Source: Streptomyces smyrnaeus
GTDB taxonomy: Bacteria; Actinomycetota; Actinomycetes; Streptomycetales; Streptomycetaceae
Direction of reading: 5' to 3'
NCBI RefSeq assembly: GCF_017676345.1
Contig: NZ_JAFFZM010000002.1
Location: 496,001-560,000, forward strand
DNA: 64,000 nt
The first letter of the stretch is position 1. Each line of letters opens with the position of its first letter. Both the position numbers and the translations under genes were made by a program. The notes beneath the pieces are model-generated. The model did not search any database and was not told where the DNA came from. It saw only the letters and a program-made list of their open reading frames with translations. This document shows positions 44,368 to 53,738 of the stretch, piece after piece.

Positions 44368-47022
44368 GGCGGTGACCGGGTCGGCTCTGACGGCGGTGAA
44401 CACCGGCTCGGATCCGCGTACGTCGGCAAGCGTGGTGTCCAGCATGTAGGTCTGCGCCTCCCCGACGTGGAAGTACATACCGTGCAGCTCCAGCGTTCCC
44501 TCGCGAAGCCGTCGGTCCACACATGAGTGAGCTGCCAGATGCTCCAACTGCTGGAGGACATTGGTCAGACAGAGCGCCTCCAGCTCGTCGGCCGTCTCCC
44601 GGTCGGCGAGGCGCGGCGTGGCCTGCCCCGAGGCCTGCTGCCGTTCCAGGCTGGGCCGGCCATGCCGCAGCCAGCGGCCGAGCGGGGTCGCGTCGGTGTC
44701 CCGCGCCGCAGGGGGGCCGCTGCGCAGCGCCTGCATGGCGCCGCAGCCCGAGTGCCCGCACACGGTCACCGATTCGACCCGCAGCACGTCCACGGCGTAC
44801 TCGATCGCGGCTGCCACCGACTGGTCGCCGCTCTCCTCACCGGGTGGCGGGACGAGATTGCCCACATTGCGGACGGTGAACAGGTCACCGGGGCCACTTG
44901 AGGTGATCATGCTGGTGACCAGTCGCGAGTCGGCGCAGGCGAGAAACAGCTGCGAGGGCCGCTGACCCTCGCGGGCCAGCCTCGCCAGTTCGTCCCGTAC
45001 GAGGGGAGCCGTGCTGCGCTGGAAGTTGCGCACCCCGCCCAGCAGTTGACCGCGCCGGGAGTGGGAGCGGGTGGGGGAGTGCGCGTGTGTGCGGTGCCTC
45101 GCCCCGGCTGGTTCGAACGTCCCGGCCCCGACCGCTTCGCCGTCGACCGCGATCGCCCCCGACGTCCTGGCCGTGCCGCCCGTGTCGGCGGTGTGGGCTG
45201 GGCCGGCCGTGCCGACGGCCCCGCCCGTGCCGTCCGTGCCGGCCTTCGCTGCCGGTCCAGTCGCCCGAATTGCCTCAGGCGAGTCGGGATCGGCCGGCGG
45301 GACAGCGGGGAAGCCGTGGCCGCGCGGGCCGTCGCCGGGGGCGCCATCGTCGTCCCGGCACCCGTCGGACGCGGGGCTGCCATGGGTGCCGTCCGTTCCG
45401 TCGGTCGGCGGGCGGGTGCACTGGTGGTTGCGCCAGGGCGTCCACGGGGTGCAGGTGTGCGCCTTGGACGGCTCCCCGATCTCCTGCCCCGCGCGACCTT
45501 TGACCTCCGCATCGCCGCCCGTGGCCGCGTGGGCGGTCCGCCAGTCCTCCAGCGCCTCGTACGCGGCGTGGTCCATGAACGATCCCTCCAGTTCCACCAC
45601 TGCCTCGGCCCCCTCGGGGACCTGGGCCAGCGCTCGGCTCAGCCGGGGCACCGCCAGAAACGTCAACTGTCCCCGTACCACCACCCGGTAGGCCTCGGGC
45701 CGGAGGGAGGCGGGCCCGTCGCTCACGGTGCGCTCCACGGTGATCCGCGCCCAGGCCAGTCGGTGCAGCGCCACGGCCACCGCCACCGCGATACCGAGCC
45801 CCACTCCCTCCAGTACGCCCAGCAGCACCACCGCCACTGCCGTCGCGCCGAACACCAGGGCCTCACCGTGGCGCACCACGGTTCTGATGTGGCCGGGGTT
45901 GATCATCCGCACGCCCACCACCATCACCAGTGCCCCCAGCGCCGCGAGCGGGATCAGCTCCAGCACTCCCACCAGCAGTCCGGCCGCCAGCAGCACCCAG
46001 ACTCCCTGCAGCAGTGCTGACTTCCGGCTGGTCGCCCCGGCGGCGATGTTCGCCGAGCTCCGCACCGCGACGCCGGTGACGGGCAGTCCGCCCAACCCAC
46101 CTGAAACCGCGTTCGCCACGCCGTGTGCGCGCAGTTCCCGGTCCAGGTCGCTGCGCGGCACCCGGTGCCCGGGGCCGCGTGCGGCCGCGAGCTTGTCGGC
46201 GGCGACAGCGGACAACAGGGCCTGCACGCTGGCCACCAGGGTGAGCGTCAGCACGGCCGTGCCCAGTCCGAGCACCGGGCCCTCCGGCAGCTGGGGCAGC
46301 GCGTGCGAGCGCCAGGACGGGAGGTCGACACGGGGCAGCCGCATGTCCGACAGCACCGCGGCGAGGGTGGCGAGACCGATCGCCGCGAGCGCGGCCGGCA
46401 CTCTTCCGGTGACCGCGCCGAGCGCTCCGCCGTGCTTCTTCAACCGGGGCCAGGCCAGCAGGACCACAACGGTCAGCGCGCTGACCGACAGAGCGGCCGG
46501 CTGGAGAGAGGTGATGCGCCCGGGGAGCTCAAGGGCGTTGGTGAGCGGTGAGCTGTCCGGATCGCCTCCGAGCATCACATGGAGCTGCGCGAGCGCGATG
46601 GTGGCGCCGATCCCGGCCAGCATCCCGTGCACGACCGCGGGGCTCACGGCGAGGGCGGAGCGCGCGATCCGCAGGGAGCCGAGACCGATCTGGGCCAGCC
46701 CTGCCAGGACGGTGATCGCACAGGTGGTCCGCCATCCGTAGCTCTGGATCAGCTCGGCTGAGATCACGGTCAGCCCCGCTGCGGGACCCGTGATCTGCAG
46801 CGGAGCTCCGCCGAGCCAGCCGCAGACCAGCCCGCCCACCGCCGCCGCCACCAGGCCGGACTGGAGCGGGGCCCCGGCGGCCAGCGCGATACCGAGGGAG
46901 AGCGGTAGCGCGATCAGGAACACCGTGACGGACGCGGACAGGTCGGCGGTCCGGCGCTGACGTGCGTCGGAGTGGGTCGGGCGGGCGGTCGGTCCGGTGC
47001 ACACAGGGGTGCGGTGGGGCAT
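44365..47022 (-). CDS. SulP anion transporter fused to beta-carbonic anhydrase
   Basis: 885 residues. Residues ~25-430 are the SulP transporter (SVTVFLIALPLSLGIALAAG, ITGPAAGLTVISAELI, GLGGLPVTGVAVRSSANIAA). About 440-510 is a STAS domain (VVVRGQLTFLAVPRLSRALA). About 510-655 is a low-complexity linker of GTDGTGGAVGTAG-type repeats. The rest is a beta-class carbonic anhydrase with zinc ligands C696 and D698 in CADSR, and H757, C760 in GHSGCGAM. It probably imports bicarbonate (or sulfate) and interconverts CO2 and bicarbonate at the inner face. Long transcript ends in a terminator. Confidence 0.93.
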   Translation of the reverse strand: MPHRTPVCTGPTARPTHSDARQRRTADLSASVTVFLIALPLSLGIALAAGAPLQSGLVAAAVGGLVCGWLGGAPLQITGPAAGLTVISAELIQSYGWRTTCAITVLAGLAQIGLGSLRIARSALAVSPAVVHGMLAGIGATIALAQLHVMLGGDPDSSPLTNALELPGRITSLQPAALSVSALTVVVLLAWPRLKKHGGALGAVTGRVPAALAAIGLATLAAVLSDMRLPRVDLPSWRSHALPQLPEGPVLGLGTAVLTLTLVASVQALLSAVAADKLAAARGPGHRVPRSDLDRELRAHGVANAVSGGLGGLPVTGVAVRSSANIAAGATSRKSALLQGVWVLLAAGLLVGVLELIPLAALGALVMVVGVRMINPGHIRTVVRHGEALVFGATAVAVVLLGVLEGVGLGIAVAVAVALHRLAWARITVERTVSDGPASLRPEAYRVVVRGQLTFLAVPRLSRALAQVPEGAEAVVELEGSFMDHAAYEALEDWRTAHAATGGDAEVKGRAGQEIGEPSKAHTCTPWTPWRNHQCTRPPTDGTDGTHGSPASDGCRDDDGAPGDGPRGHGFPAVPPADPDSPEAIRATGPAAKAGTDGTGGAVGTAGPAHTADTGGTARTSGAIAVDGEAVGAGTFEPAGARHRTHAHSPTRSHSRRGQLLGGVRNFQRSTAPLVRDELARLAREGQRPSQLFLACADSRLVTSMITSSGPGDLFTVRNVGNLVPPPGEESGDQSVAAAIEYAVDVLRVESVTVCGHSGCGAMQALRSGPPAARDTDATPLGRWLRHGRPSLERQQASGQATPRLADRETADELEALCLTNVLQQLEHLAAHSCVDRRLREGTLELHGMYFHVGEAQTYMLDTTLADVRGSEPVFTAVRADPVTA

Positions 47023-47283
47023 CGCGACTCCTCCCGAGGTCGGCACCGTTCGTGATCGTGTGATTACTCCCAGGTGGAAGTAAAAGAACAGTAATGCCAA
47101 GTAAAGCCTTGGCGAAGCGCGGAGTGGCGTCTGGCTGCTGGTGTTCCACCCATCGAGTGAACGGTGCCGAAAAAGCCGCTTGTCCTATTTGTCTTATTAA
47201 CGTCTCATGTCACTTTTATCGGCGTGGCAACGCCGGTCCCGCCCGGTGACCGACGAGACAAGGCGAGAGGACGAGGTGAGCCG

Positions 47284-48525
47284 ATGGCAGCCACGCGAAG
47301 AAGACCCGCTCTCACCACCGCGGTCCCGGCGGCACTGGTGCTGTCCCTGGCCGCTGCCGCATGCTCCGGGGGCGGCGATGCGCAGCGGCCGGAGCAGTCG
47401 CCCGGCGGGGCGCCGCAGGCCCGGCCTCAGGTCAAGCCGCAACTCCTGGGGGACGGTTCGACCTCGCTGACGGGGCGCCAGCCCTTCCAGCCGACCCCGC
47501 ACAAGCTGGCGCCGGGCAAGAAGCCCCCGCAGTTCGTCGTCTTCTCCTGGGACGGTGCCGGCGAGGACAGCAAGAAGCTCTTCTCCCGCTTCCGCAAGGC
47601 GGGCAAGAAGTACGGCGCGGCCCAGACATACTTCCTCAGCGGCATCTACACGCTGCCGGAGGACGAGGCGAAACGTTACTCCCCGCCCGGGCACCCGCCC
47701 GGTGCTTCCGACATCGGCTATCTCAAGGACAGGAACGTGCGCGCCACGCTCCGCCAGGTCCGCAAGGCCTGGCTGGACGGCAGCGAGATCGGCACCCACT
47801 TCAACGGCCACTTCTGCGGTCCGGACGGTGTGGACTCCTGGTCCGTCGAACAGTGGAAGAGCGAGATCGAGCAGGCCCGCTGGTTCGTCCAGAACTGGAA
47901 GACGACCACCGGCTGGAAGAAGGCCCGGGCGCTCCCGTTCGACTACGAGCGGGAACTGGTCGGCGGCCGTACTCCTTGTCTGGAGGGCCAGGAGAACCTG
48001 CTGAAGGCAGCCGGCCAGATGGGCTTCCGCTACGACTCCAGCGGCAACGGCACACAGGTGTGGCCGGACAAGCGGCACGGCCTGTGGGACCTGCCGCTGC
48101 AGCAGGTTCCCGTCCCCGGGCGGGGGTTCGAGACCCTGGCGATGGACTACAACTTCCTCGCCAACCAGTCCGGTACCGTCGACGGCCCGGTGGAGAAGCG
48201 GCCCATGTGGAAGCGCCAGATGAAGAACGGCCTGTTGCAGGGCTTCCAGCGCGCCTACGAGGGAAACCGGGCGCCGATGATCATCGGTAACCACTTCGAG
48301 GACTGGAACGGCGGCATCTACATGGACGCTGTCGAGGACGTCATGAAGACGGTCTGCCGCAAGGACGGCGTCCGCTGCGTCTCGTTCCGCCAACTCGTCG
48401 ACTGGCTGGACGCCCAGGACCCGCGCATGCTCGCCAAGCTGCGCACCCTGGAGGTGGGGGAGAAGCCGGCGGGCGGCTGGCGTTCCTTCCTCGCAGGTAA
48501 CTCGACGGCCGCGAAATCGAGCTGA
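47284..48525 (+). CDS. Lipoprotein related to polysaccharide deacetylases
   Basis: 413 residues. The signal peptide ends in the lipobox AAAC (LSLAAAACSGGG), so it is a lipoprotein. The NodB-like fold is suggested by FVVFSWDGAGED (motif 1, in place of TFDDG) and by EIGTHFNGHFCG (HxxxH zinc motif), with ALPFDYERELVGG, GFRYDSSG and IIGNHFEDWNGG later. Motif 1 lacks the second Asp, so activity is uncertain. ATG 47284 follows GAGGTGAG. The divergent gap to SulP-CA (47023-47283) is relatively AT-rich and probably holds both promoters. Confidence 0.8.
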   Translation: MAATRRRPALTTAVPAALVLSLAAAACSGGGDAQRPEQSPGGAPQARPQVKPQLLGDGSTSLTGRQPFQPTPHKLAPGKKPPQFVVFSWDGAGEDSKKLFSRFRKAGKKYGAAQTYFLSGIYTLPEDEAKRYSPPGHPPGASDIGYLKDRNVRATLRQVRKAWLDGSEIGTHFNGHFCGPDGVDSWSVEQWKSEIEQARWFVQNWKTTTGWKKARALPFDYERELVGGRTPCLEGQENLLKAAGQMGFRYDSSGNGTQVWPDKRHGLWDLPLQQVPVPGRGFETLAMDYNFLANQSGTVDGPVEKRPMWKRQMKNGLLQGFQRAYEGNRAPMIIGNHFEDWNGGIYMDAVEDVMKTVCRKDGVRCVSFRQLVDWLDAQDPRMLAKLRTLEVGEKPAGGWRSFLAGNSTAAKSS

Positions 48526-48571
48526 CCCGTGTCCCGGTTCCGGGCAACCGGAGTGGCCCGGAACGGGGACC

Positions 48572-48600
48572 GGCGGCCGAAGCGATGACTGCCGGCCGCC
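48572..48600. terminator. Inverted repeat between convergent genes
   Basis: GGCGGCC (48572-48578) pairs with GGCCGCC (48594-48600), loop 15 nt, between the deacetylase-like gene and the CooC-like gene. A modest bidirectional terminator candidate. Confidence 0.4.
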
Positions 48601-48702
48601 GAGCCCACTTGTACTCGGGGCCAGGCAGCCGGCGGCAGTTTCATGAGCGGTCGGCGGATGGTCAGCGAGAGGTCAGCCGGCGGTCGGCCGGTCGTCGAGC
48701 GG

Positions 48703-49704
48703 TCAGGCGGGCTGGACAGCAGCGGTCGCGGCTTCCGGGTGGTCCTCGCTCAGCACGAACGAGGGGTCCACCTGGGCGGCGAGGTCGGCACCGGTCTTGG
48801 CGTTGCCCCAGCTCTCCGCGTTCCGCAGATGGAAGTGGACCATCTGCCGGGTGTAGCGCTCCCAGTCGCGCAGTTCGTAGGAGGCGTCAGCCGTCTCGTA
48901 GAGTGCGGCCAGGGAGCGGGAGTTCTCCTCCTCCAACTCGGAGAAGGGTCGGGGGCGACCCTTCTCCATGGCACGCACCCAGTCGGAGTGGCCGAAGGTC
49001 GCCAGCAGGTCGTCGCCCACTTCCTGGCGCAGGAAATCCACGTCGTCCGCGCTCTGCACCTTGTTCCCGACGACCCGCAGCAGGACGCCGAAGTCCCGCG
49101 CGTACTCCTTGTACTGCCGGTAGACGGAGACGCCCTTGCGGGTCGGCTCGGCCACCAGGAACGTCATGTCGAAGCGGGTGAACATCCCGGAGGCGAAGGA
49201 GTCGCTGCCCGCCGTCATGTCGACGACCAGGTACTCCTCGCGACCGTCGACGAGATGGTTCAACAGCAGCTCCACCGCGCCCGTCTTGGAGTGGTAGCAG
49301 GCCACCCCCAGGTCCGACTCGGTGAACGGCCCCGTGGCCAGCAGTCGGACGCTTCCGCCGTCCAGTGCGACAGGCCGCGCACAGGCGTCGTAAACCGGGT
49401 TGTCCTCTTGCAGGCGGAGCAGCCGGGAGCCTTCGCCGGGGGGCGTCGTTTTGATCATCTTCTCGGCGGAAGCGATCCGCGGGTTGCTGCCTCGCAGGTA
49501 TTCCTTGATGAGCGGCAGGTGGGCACCCATGGCGGGCAGCCCGGCGGCCTCGGCGTCGTCCAGCCCGAGCGCTGCGCCCATGTGCTGGTTGATATCGGCG
49601 TCGACGGCCACCACGGGTGTGCCCCGGGCGGCGAGGTGGCGAACGAACAGTGAGGACAGCGTCGTCTTGCCGCTGCCGCCCTTCCCTACGAAAGCGATCT
49701 TCAT
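48703..49704 (-). CDS. CooC/MinD-like ATPase
   Basis: 333 residues. MKIAFVGKGGSGKTTLSSLF is the deviant Walker A of the SIMIBI/MinD class, DADINQHMGAALGLDDA the following loop, and EYLVVDMTAGSDSF the Walker B. The length and sequence resemble CooC-type maturation ATPases used for nickel insertion into CO dehydrogenase, but no CO-dehydrogenase gene is nearby, so the role is open. Confidence 0.85.
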   Translation of the reverse strand: MKIAFVGKGGSGKTTLSSLFVRHLAARGTPVVAVDADINQHMGAALGLDDAEAAGLPAMGAHLPLIKEYLRGSNPRIASAEKMIKTTPPGEGSRLLRLQEDNPVYDACARPVALDGGSVRLLATGPFTESDLGVACYHSKTGAVELLLNHLVDGREEYLVVDMTAGSDSFASGMFTRFDMTFLVAEPTRKGVSVYRQYKEYARDFGVLLRVVGNKVQSADDVDFLRQEVGDDLLATFGHSDWVRAMEKGRPRPFSELEEENSRSLAALYETADASYELRDWERYTRQMVHFHLRNAESWGNAKTGADLAAQVDPSFVLSEDHPEAATAAVQPA

Positions 49705-49810
49705 GTTCAATAGCGTAAGCCGCCGCCGGGGGTGGATCGGCGGCAGGGAGTGAAGAAGACCACTCGATCGTGGGGTTGGGGCGCCCGGCCGGGTGCGTAG
49801 GGTCGTACGC

Positions 49811-50686
49811 ATGAGTAGCACCGCTCGCCCCGAGGACGGCGACACGCCGAAGACCTCGGCGCCCGGCACCTCCGCAGCCGACCCGCTGGCCCCTCTCGCC
49901 GCGCTGCCGGGCGTTCCGGAGGCCGTCGAATCCGTCCGCAAGTCGGTCGACCGGGTCTACGGGCACCGCATCATGCGCCGCCGCAGCAGCGAAGTCAGTG
50001 CGGAGGCTGCGCTGCGCGGAGCACGCGCCACCGCTGCTGTGGAAGGCGTCGACTGGGCACTCGAAGAGGTGCGCCGTCGCAGCGACTTCGGCGCCGAGTC
50101 CGAGGCCCGTACGGTGGGCGCGGCGCTCCGCGTCACGGCCGAGGCGGGGCATCTGCTCGACATCTGGCAGCAGTCACCGCTTCGGGTACTGGCCCGGCTG
50201 CATCTGGTGGCGGCCGGCGGTGTGGCGCCCGAGGACACGGTCGGCCGCCCGCGGCGGCCCGGAGAGCCGGTCGACGGGCCGGACCTGGGCCTGGAGCTTC
50301 CGGGAGCGGACGAGGTCGCTGCCCGACTGGAGGGCCTCGCGCAACTCGTCACGGGCAGTACCAAGGCCCCGGCCCTGGTCACCTCAGCGGTGGTGCACGG
50401 TGAACTGCAGGTGCTGCGCCCGTTCGGCTCGTACAACGGGCAGGTCGCGCGGGCCGCCGAGCGTGTCGCACTGGTCGGCAGCGGCCTGGACCCGAAGGCC
50501 ATCTGTCCGGCCGAGGTGGGCCATGCGGAGCTGGGCCGCGAGGCGTATCTGACGGCATTGGCCGGCTATGCCTCGGGAACACCCGAAGGGATGACCGAGT
50601 GGATCGCGCACTGCGGACGGGCGATCGAGCTCGGCGCGCGGGAGAGCGCAGCGGTCTGCGAGGCGATGCAACGGGGAGCGGCCTGA
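49811..50686 (+). CDS. Degenerate Fic-like / putative oxidoreductase family protein
   Basis: 291 residues, usually listed as 'oxidoreductase' in streptomycetes without evidence. Helical throughout. The segment VVHGELQVLRPFGSYNGQVARA aligns to the Fic core HPFxxGNGRxxR, but the catalytic His is Arg (RPF) and GNGR is YNGQ. So a Fic fold with a lost active site is a reasonable reading. ATG 49811. No obvious partner; the divergent gene is the CooC-like ATPase (106-bp gap). Confidence 0.65.
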   Translation: MSSTARPEDGDTPKTSAPGTSAADPLAPLAALPGVPEAVESVRKSVDRVYGHRIMRRRSSEVSAEAALRGARATAAVEGVDWALEEVRRRSDFGAESEARTVGAALRVTAEAGHLLDIWQQSPLRVLARLHLVAAGGVAPEDTVGRPRRPGEPVDGPDLGLELPGADEVAARLEGLAQLVTGSTKAPALVTSAVVHGELQVLRPFGSYNGQVARAAERVALVGSGLDPKAICPAEVGHAELGREAYLTALAGYASGTPEGMTEWIAHCGRAIELGARESAAVCEAMQRGAA

Positions 50687-51221
50687 GGGGCTGGTGCCCT
50701 GAGGTCCGGAGGGAGGCTCGGAGGCCCGTAGGCCCTGTGAGTCATAGGGATCCGAGGGGTCGCTGGGCTTCCTCGGCAGAGCAAGGCACGGACGCCGCAC
50801 GGCAGTGGGACGACGGAAAAATGCGGCGACCCCGCCACAGCGGGCGGGGCCGTCACTGGCATGTCCACCGAGTTACCAGTGCGTGCTCTCACATTCCGTC
50901 CGGACGTCAGGGTGGGACTTTGCCCGTCCCTGACGGGACCTGCCCGATCGCGGGCTGTGCGTCGCGTGGGTACTCGGTATTCATGCATCCGGTCCGTGGG
51001 GCCATATGCGTGAAACGGGATCCTCTCGGATGCCGTCGGTCTCGCGGGCCGTTGTCTCCTTTGTACTCCGCGCGGGAGTCGAACGGAAGCCCTGTCCTTA
51101 GAACTTTACTTTTGCCCTCAACTACGGGCGTACGCCTTGAAACCGGACATCACTCATCGAATCGGGGTGAGGCCCCGCGAGTGGCGTCAGTAGAGCCTGG
51201 CGAGGGCGTCGGAAGGGGCGG
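50687..51221. other. 535-bp gap between convergent genes with two stem-loops
   Basis: CCCCGCC/GGCGGGG (50830-50849) and GTCAGGG/CCCTGAC (50906-50934) can fold; either may be a terminator of the Fic-like gene. The stretch 51050-51120 is less GC-rich (TTAGAACTTTACTTTTG) than its surroundings. No ORF, tRNA or known RNA family could be supported. Confidence 0.5.
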
Positions 51222-52067
51222 TCAGAAGGGGCGGAAGGGGGAGGTCGGGCGCCGCCGGTTGTTGAACCAGACGAACCCGGCTGTCGCCGCGGCGGCTCCC
51301 ACCGCGACGGCTGTCAGCGCAAGCGCCGGGCGGGACGGCATCGAGAGCGACGGGATGCGCTGCTTGAGCCGGACGGGCCGGGAGAACGTCAGCACCGGCC
51401 AGTCCCGGGTGAGTGCTTCCTTGCGCAGCGCCCGGTCCGGATTGACGGCGTGCGGGTTGCCGACGGCCTCCAGCATCGGCAGGTCCGTGACCGAGTCGCT
51501 GTAGGCGTAGCAGCGCGCAAGGTCGTACCCCTCGGACTCCGCCAGCTCCCGGATGGCCTCCGCCTTGGTCGGGCCGTAGGCGTAGTACTCGATCTCCCCG
51601 GTGAAGCGGCCCTCCTCGACGACCATCCGGGTGGCGACCACGCGGTCGGCGCCGATCATCCGGCCGATCGGTTCGACCACCTCGGCGCCCGAGGACGAGA
51701 CGATCACCACGTCACGCCCTGCCAGGTGGTGCTTCTCGATGAGGGAGGCCGCCTCGTCGTAGATGATCGGGTCGATCAGGTCGTGGATGGTCTCCGCGAC
51801 GATCTCCCTGACCTGCTCGACGTCCCAGCCGCGGGCCAGCCCGGACAGGTACTCGCGCATCCGCTCCATCTGGTCGTGATCGGCACCTCCGAGGAGATAT
51901 ACGAACTGCGCGTAGGCAGTCCGCAGCACTGCGCGGCGATTGATCAAGCCACCTTGGTAGAAGGACTTGCCGAAGGTGAGCGTGCTCGACTTCGCAATGA
52001 CCGTCTTGTCCAGATCGAAGAAGGCGGCTGTCCGAGGCATCGCGAGATTTTCCACGTCTCTGAGCAT
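51222..52067 (-). CDS. HAD-IB family phosphatase
   Basis: 281 residues. The catalytic Asp pair is in AAFFDLDKTVIA, motif II VVIVSSSGAEVV, and motif III/IV CYAYSDSVTDLPMLEAVG. The C-terminal end has a hydrophobic stretch (LALTAVAVGAAAATAGFVWF), suggesting membrane attachment. The SerB-like class acts on small phosphate esters or phosphatidyl compounds. Starts at 52067 (MLRDVENLAMPR) or 52040 (MPRTAAFF) are possible. Divergent from the 6C RNA. Confidence 0.88.
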   Translation of the reverse strand: MLRDVENLAMPRTAAFFDLDKTVIAKSSTLTFGKSFYQGGLINRRAVLRTAYAQFVYLLGGADHDQMERMREYLSGLARGWDVEQVREIVAETIHDLIDPIIYDEAASLIEKHHLAGRDVVIVSSSGAEVVEPIGRMIGADRVVATRMVVEEGRFTGEIEYYAYGPTKAEAIRELAESEGYDLARCYAYSDSVTDLPMLEAVGNPHAVNPDRALRKEALTRDWPVLTFSRPVRLKQRIPSLSMPSRPALALTAVAVGAAAATAGFVWFNNRRRPTSPFRPF

Positions 52068-52168
52068 AGGCGCCCACCATTCGGCGTAAGCTGGGGCGCG
52101 TGGGTTTGCCTGAGAAGGCTCTCGGGTACACCATGGAAGTCACGGATCGTTCGCGACCGTGCTAACCC

Positions 52169-52290
52169 GGCCCGACTCCTCCCCCCCCGAGTCGGCCGTG
52201 GGGACGACCCCCGCTCTCCCCCCCGGCGGGGGTCGTCGCATGTCCGGAGGGCTTTTTCCGCCTCGGTCCGCAGGGACCGGGGCTTTTTTG
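52169..52290 (+). ncRNA. 6C small RNA
   Basis: Two successive stem-loops have C-only loop tracts: GGC(C)CGACTC/GAGTCGGCC (52169-52178 with 52089+100-52197) with a loop of eight Cs, and GACGACCCCCGC/GCGGGGGTCGTC (52203-52214 with 52226-52237) with a loop of seven Cs. A terminator hairpin follows. This is the architecture of the actinobacterial 6C RNA family, and a 6C sRNA is known at this locus in S. coelicolor. C-rich loops are thought to pair with G-rich ribosome-binding sites. The 5' end is upstream of 52169 and not determined; no ORF runs through it. Confidence 0.88.
52261..52290 (+). terminator. Intrinsic terminator of the 6C RNA
   Basis: CCTCGGTCC (52261-52269) pairs with GGACCGGGG (52274-52282, one G-T pair) and is followed by CTTTTTTG. 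It is a textbook rho-independent terminator, unusual in this genome, where most hairpins lack U-tracts. 52291-52520 up to cpaE has no other feature I can support. Confidence 0.92.
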
Positions 52291-52520
52291 ATCTTCCAGT
52301 ACCGGACTCCCCGATTCCTCCAAGCTGTAACAGAGTGTAATCGAAGGGCTGCTCTCCGATAGTCACTGGTTTGGGTGAGCGAGTTATTCACAGACTCAGG
52401 GTTGTCCACAGATTTCGACCATGATCCACAAGTTTTTCCGGTTCGCTGCACCGTGAATCCCGTCGGCGTCCGCAGCCGTTTGCGGTCGCGAGTGCCCAAC
52501 TGACGGGGAGGGTCCGGAGC

Positions 52521-53738
52521 ATGGCCGAAAACATTCTGATTGTCACCGAGGACGAGGAACTTCTCGATGACCTACTGCGACTGTGCGCAGCCGCCGGGAC
52601 GGAGCCACAAGTCGCGCACGGCGGCCCGACGAGCCGGGCGGGGTGGGCGGCCTGGAGCGGCGCTGCCTCCTGGGAGCGGGCACCCCTGGTGCTCGTCGGC
52701 GACGACTGCGCCGGCGCCACCGGCTTCGGCGACGCCCCAGGCCCCGGACACGCCCCGGGCCCTGCACACACCTCTGCCCCCGGCGACGCCCCCGGCTCCG
52801 GACGCGACGGCACGGCGAGCGCGGGTGGAGCGGTGCCCAGGCGGCCGGGGGTGCTGCTGGTGGGACGGGACTGGGACGACCCCGGCGTATGGGAGCGCGG
52901 CGTCCGCGTCGGCGCCGAGAGCGTCGTCCTGCTGCCCGACGCGGAGAACTGGCTGACCGGCCGCATCGCCGATGCCCTGGAAGGAGTCGGTCAGGCGGCG
53001 CTGACGGTCGGGGTCGTCGGCGGGCGGGGCGGAGCCGGAGCCTCCACGCTGGCCTGCGCCCTGGCGCTCACCGCAGCACGCGCCGGAGAACGCACCACGC
53101 TCATCGACGCCGATCCGCTCGGCGGCGGCCTGGACATCCTGCTGGGCGCGGAGCGGACACAGGGCATGCGCTGGCCGGACTTCGTGGAGTCCCGGGGCCG
53201 GGTCGGCGGCGCGGCTCTTGCCGAGTCCCTGCCGCGCTCGCACGACCTGAGCGTGCTCAGCTGGGACCGGAGCGATTGTGCCCTGGTCCCCGCCGACGCG
53301 ATGAAGTCGGTGCTCTCCGCCGCGCGGCGGCACGGCGGCGTGGTCGTCGTCGACCTCCCCCGACAGGTGGACGAGACCGTCGCGGAAGCCCTGGTGCAAC
53401 TCGACCTCGGGCTGGCCGTCGTCCCGGCCGAGCTGCGCGCCGTCGCAGCGGCGCACCGGGTGGCGGCCCGGACGCAACTGGTGGTCCGCGATCTGCGGGC
53501 AGTCGTGCGTCCCCCCGGCGGCCCGCAGGAAGCCCGCGGCCACGGCTCCGGGCTGGACGACGCGGAGGTCGCCGGTCTTCTCGGACTGCCACTGGCCGGG
53601 GAACTGCCCTGGGAGCGCGGCCTGCTGGAGGACATCGACCGGGGCAGGCCGCCCGGCTCCGCGAAGGGCGGCGCGCTGGCCCGCTTCTGCGGCGGGTTCT
53701 GGGAGCGCGTACTCAGCGGGGGAGGGGTGGCGGCGTGA
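52521..53738 (+). CDS. CpaE/TadZ-like ATPase of the Tad locus
   Basis: 405 residues. A receiver-like N-terminus (MAENILIVTEDEELLDDLLR) and a Gly/Pro/Ala-rich linker are followed by a MinD-class ATPase with deviant Walker A VGVVGGRGGAGASTLACALA, LIDADPLGGGLDILLGAE and VVVVDLPRQVDET. In other bacteria such proteins position the Tad pilus machine. It starts the operon and overlaps tadA by GTGA. Often mis-annotated as a septum-site protein. Confidence 0.88.
   Translation: MAENILIVTEDEELLDDLLRLCAAAGTEPQVAHGGPTSRAGWAAWSGAASWERAPLVLVGDDCAGATGFGDAPGPGHAPGPAHTSAPGDAPGSGRDGTASAGGAVPRRPGVLLVGRDWDDPGVWERGVRVGAESVVLLPDAENWLTGRIADALEGVGQAALTVGVVGGRGGAGASTLACALALTAARAGERTTLIDADPLGGGLDILLGAERTQGMRWPDFVESRGRVGGAALAESLPRSHDLSVLSWDRSDCALVPADAMKSVLSAARRHGGVVVVDLPRQVDETVAEALVQLDLGLAVVPAELRAVAAAHRVAARTQLVVRDLRAVVRPPGGPQEARGHGSGLDDAEVAGLLGLPLAGELPWERGLLEDIDRGRPPGSAKGGALARFCGGFWERVLSGGGVAA

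Noticed and set aside
50980..51130. tRNA-like or small RNA in the gap before the HAD gene
   Set aside because: GGGAGTCGAACGG looks like a T-arm fragment, but no acceptor or anticodon arm can be folded around it.
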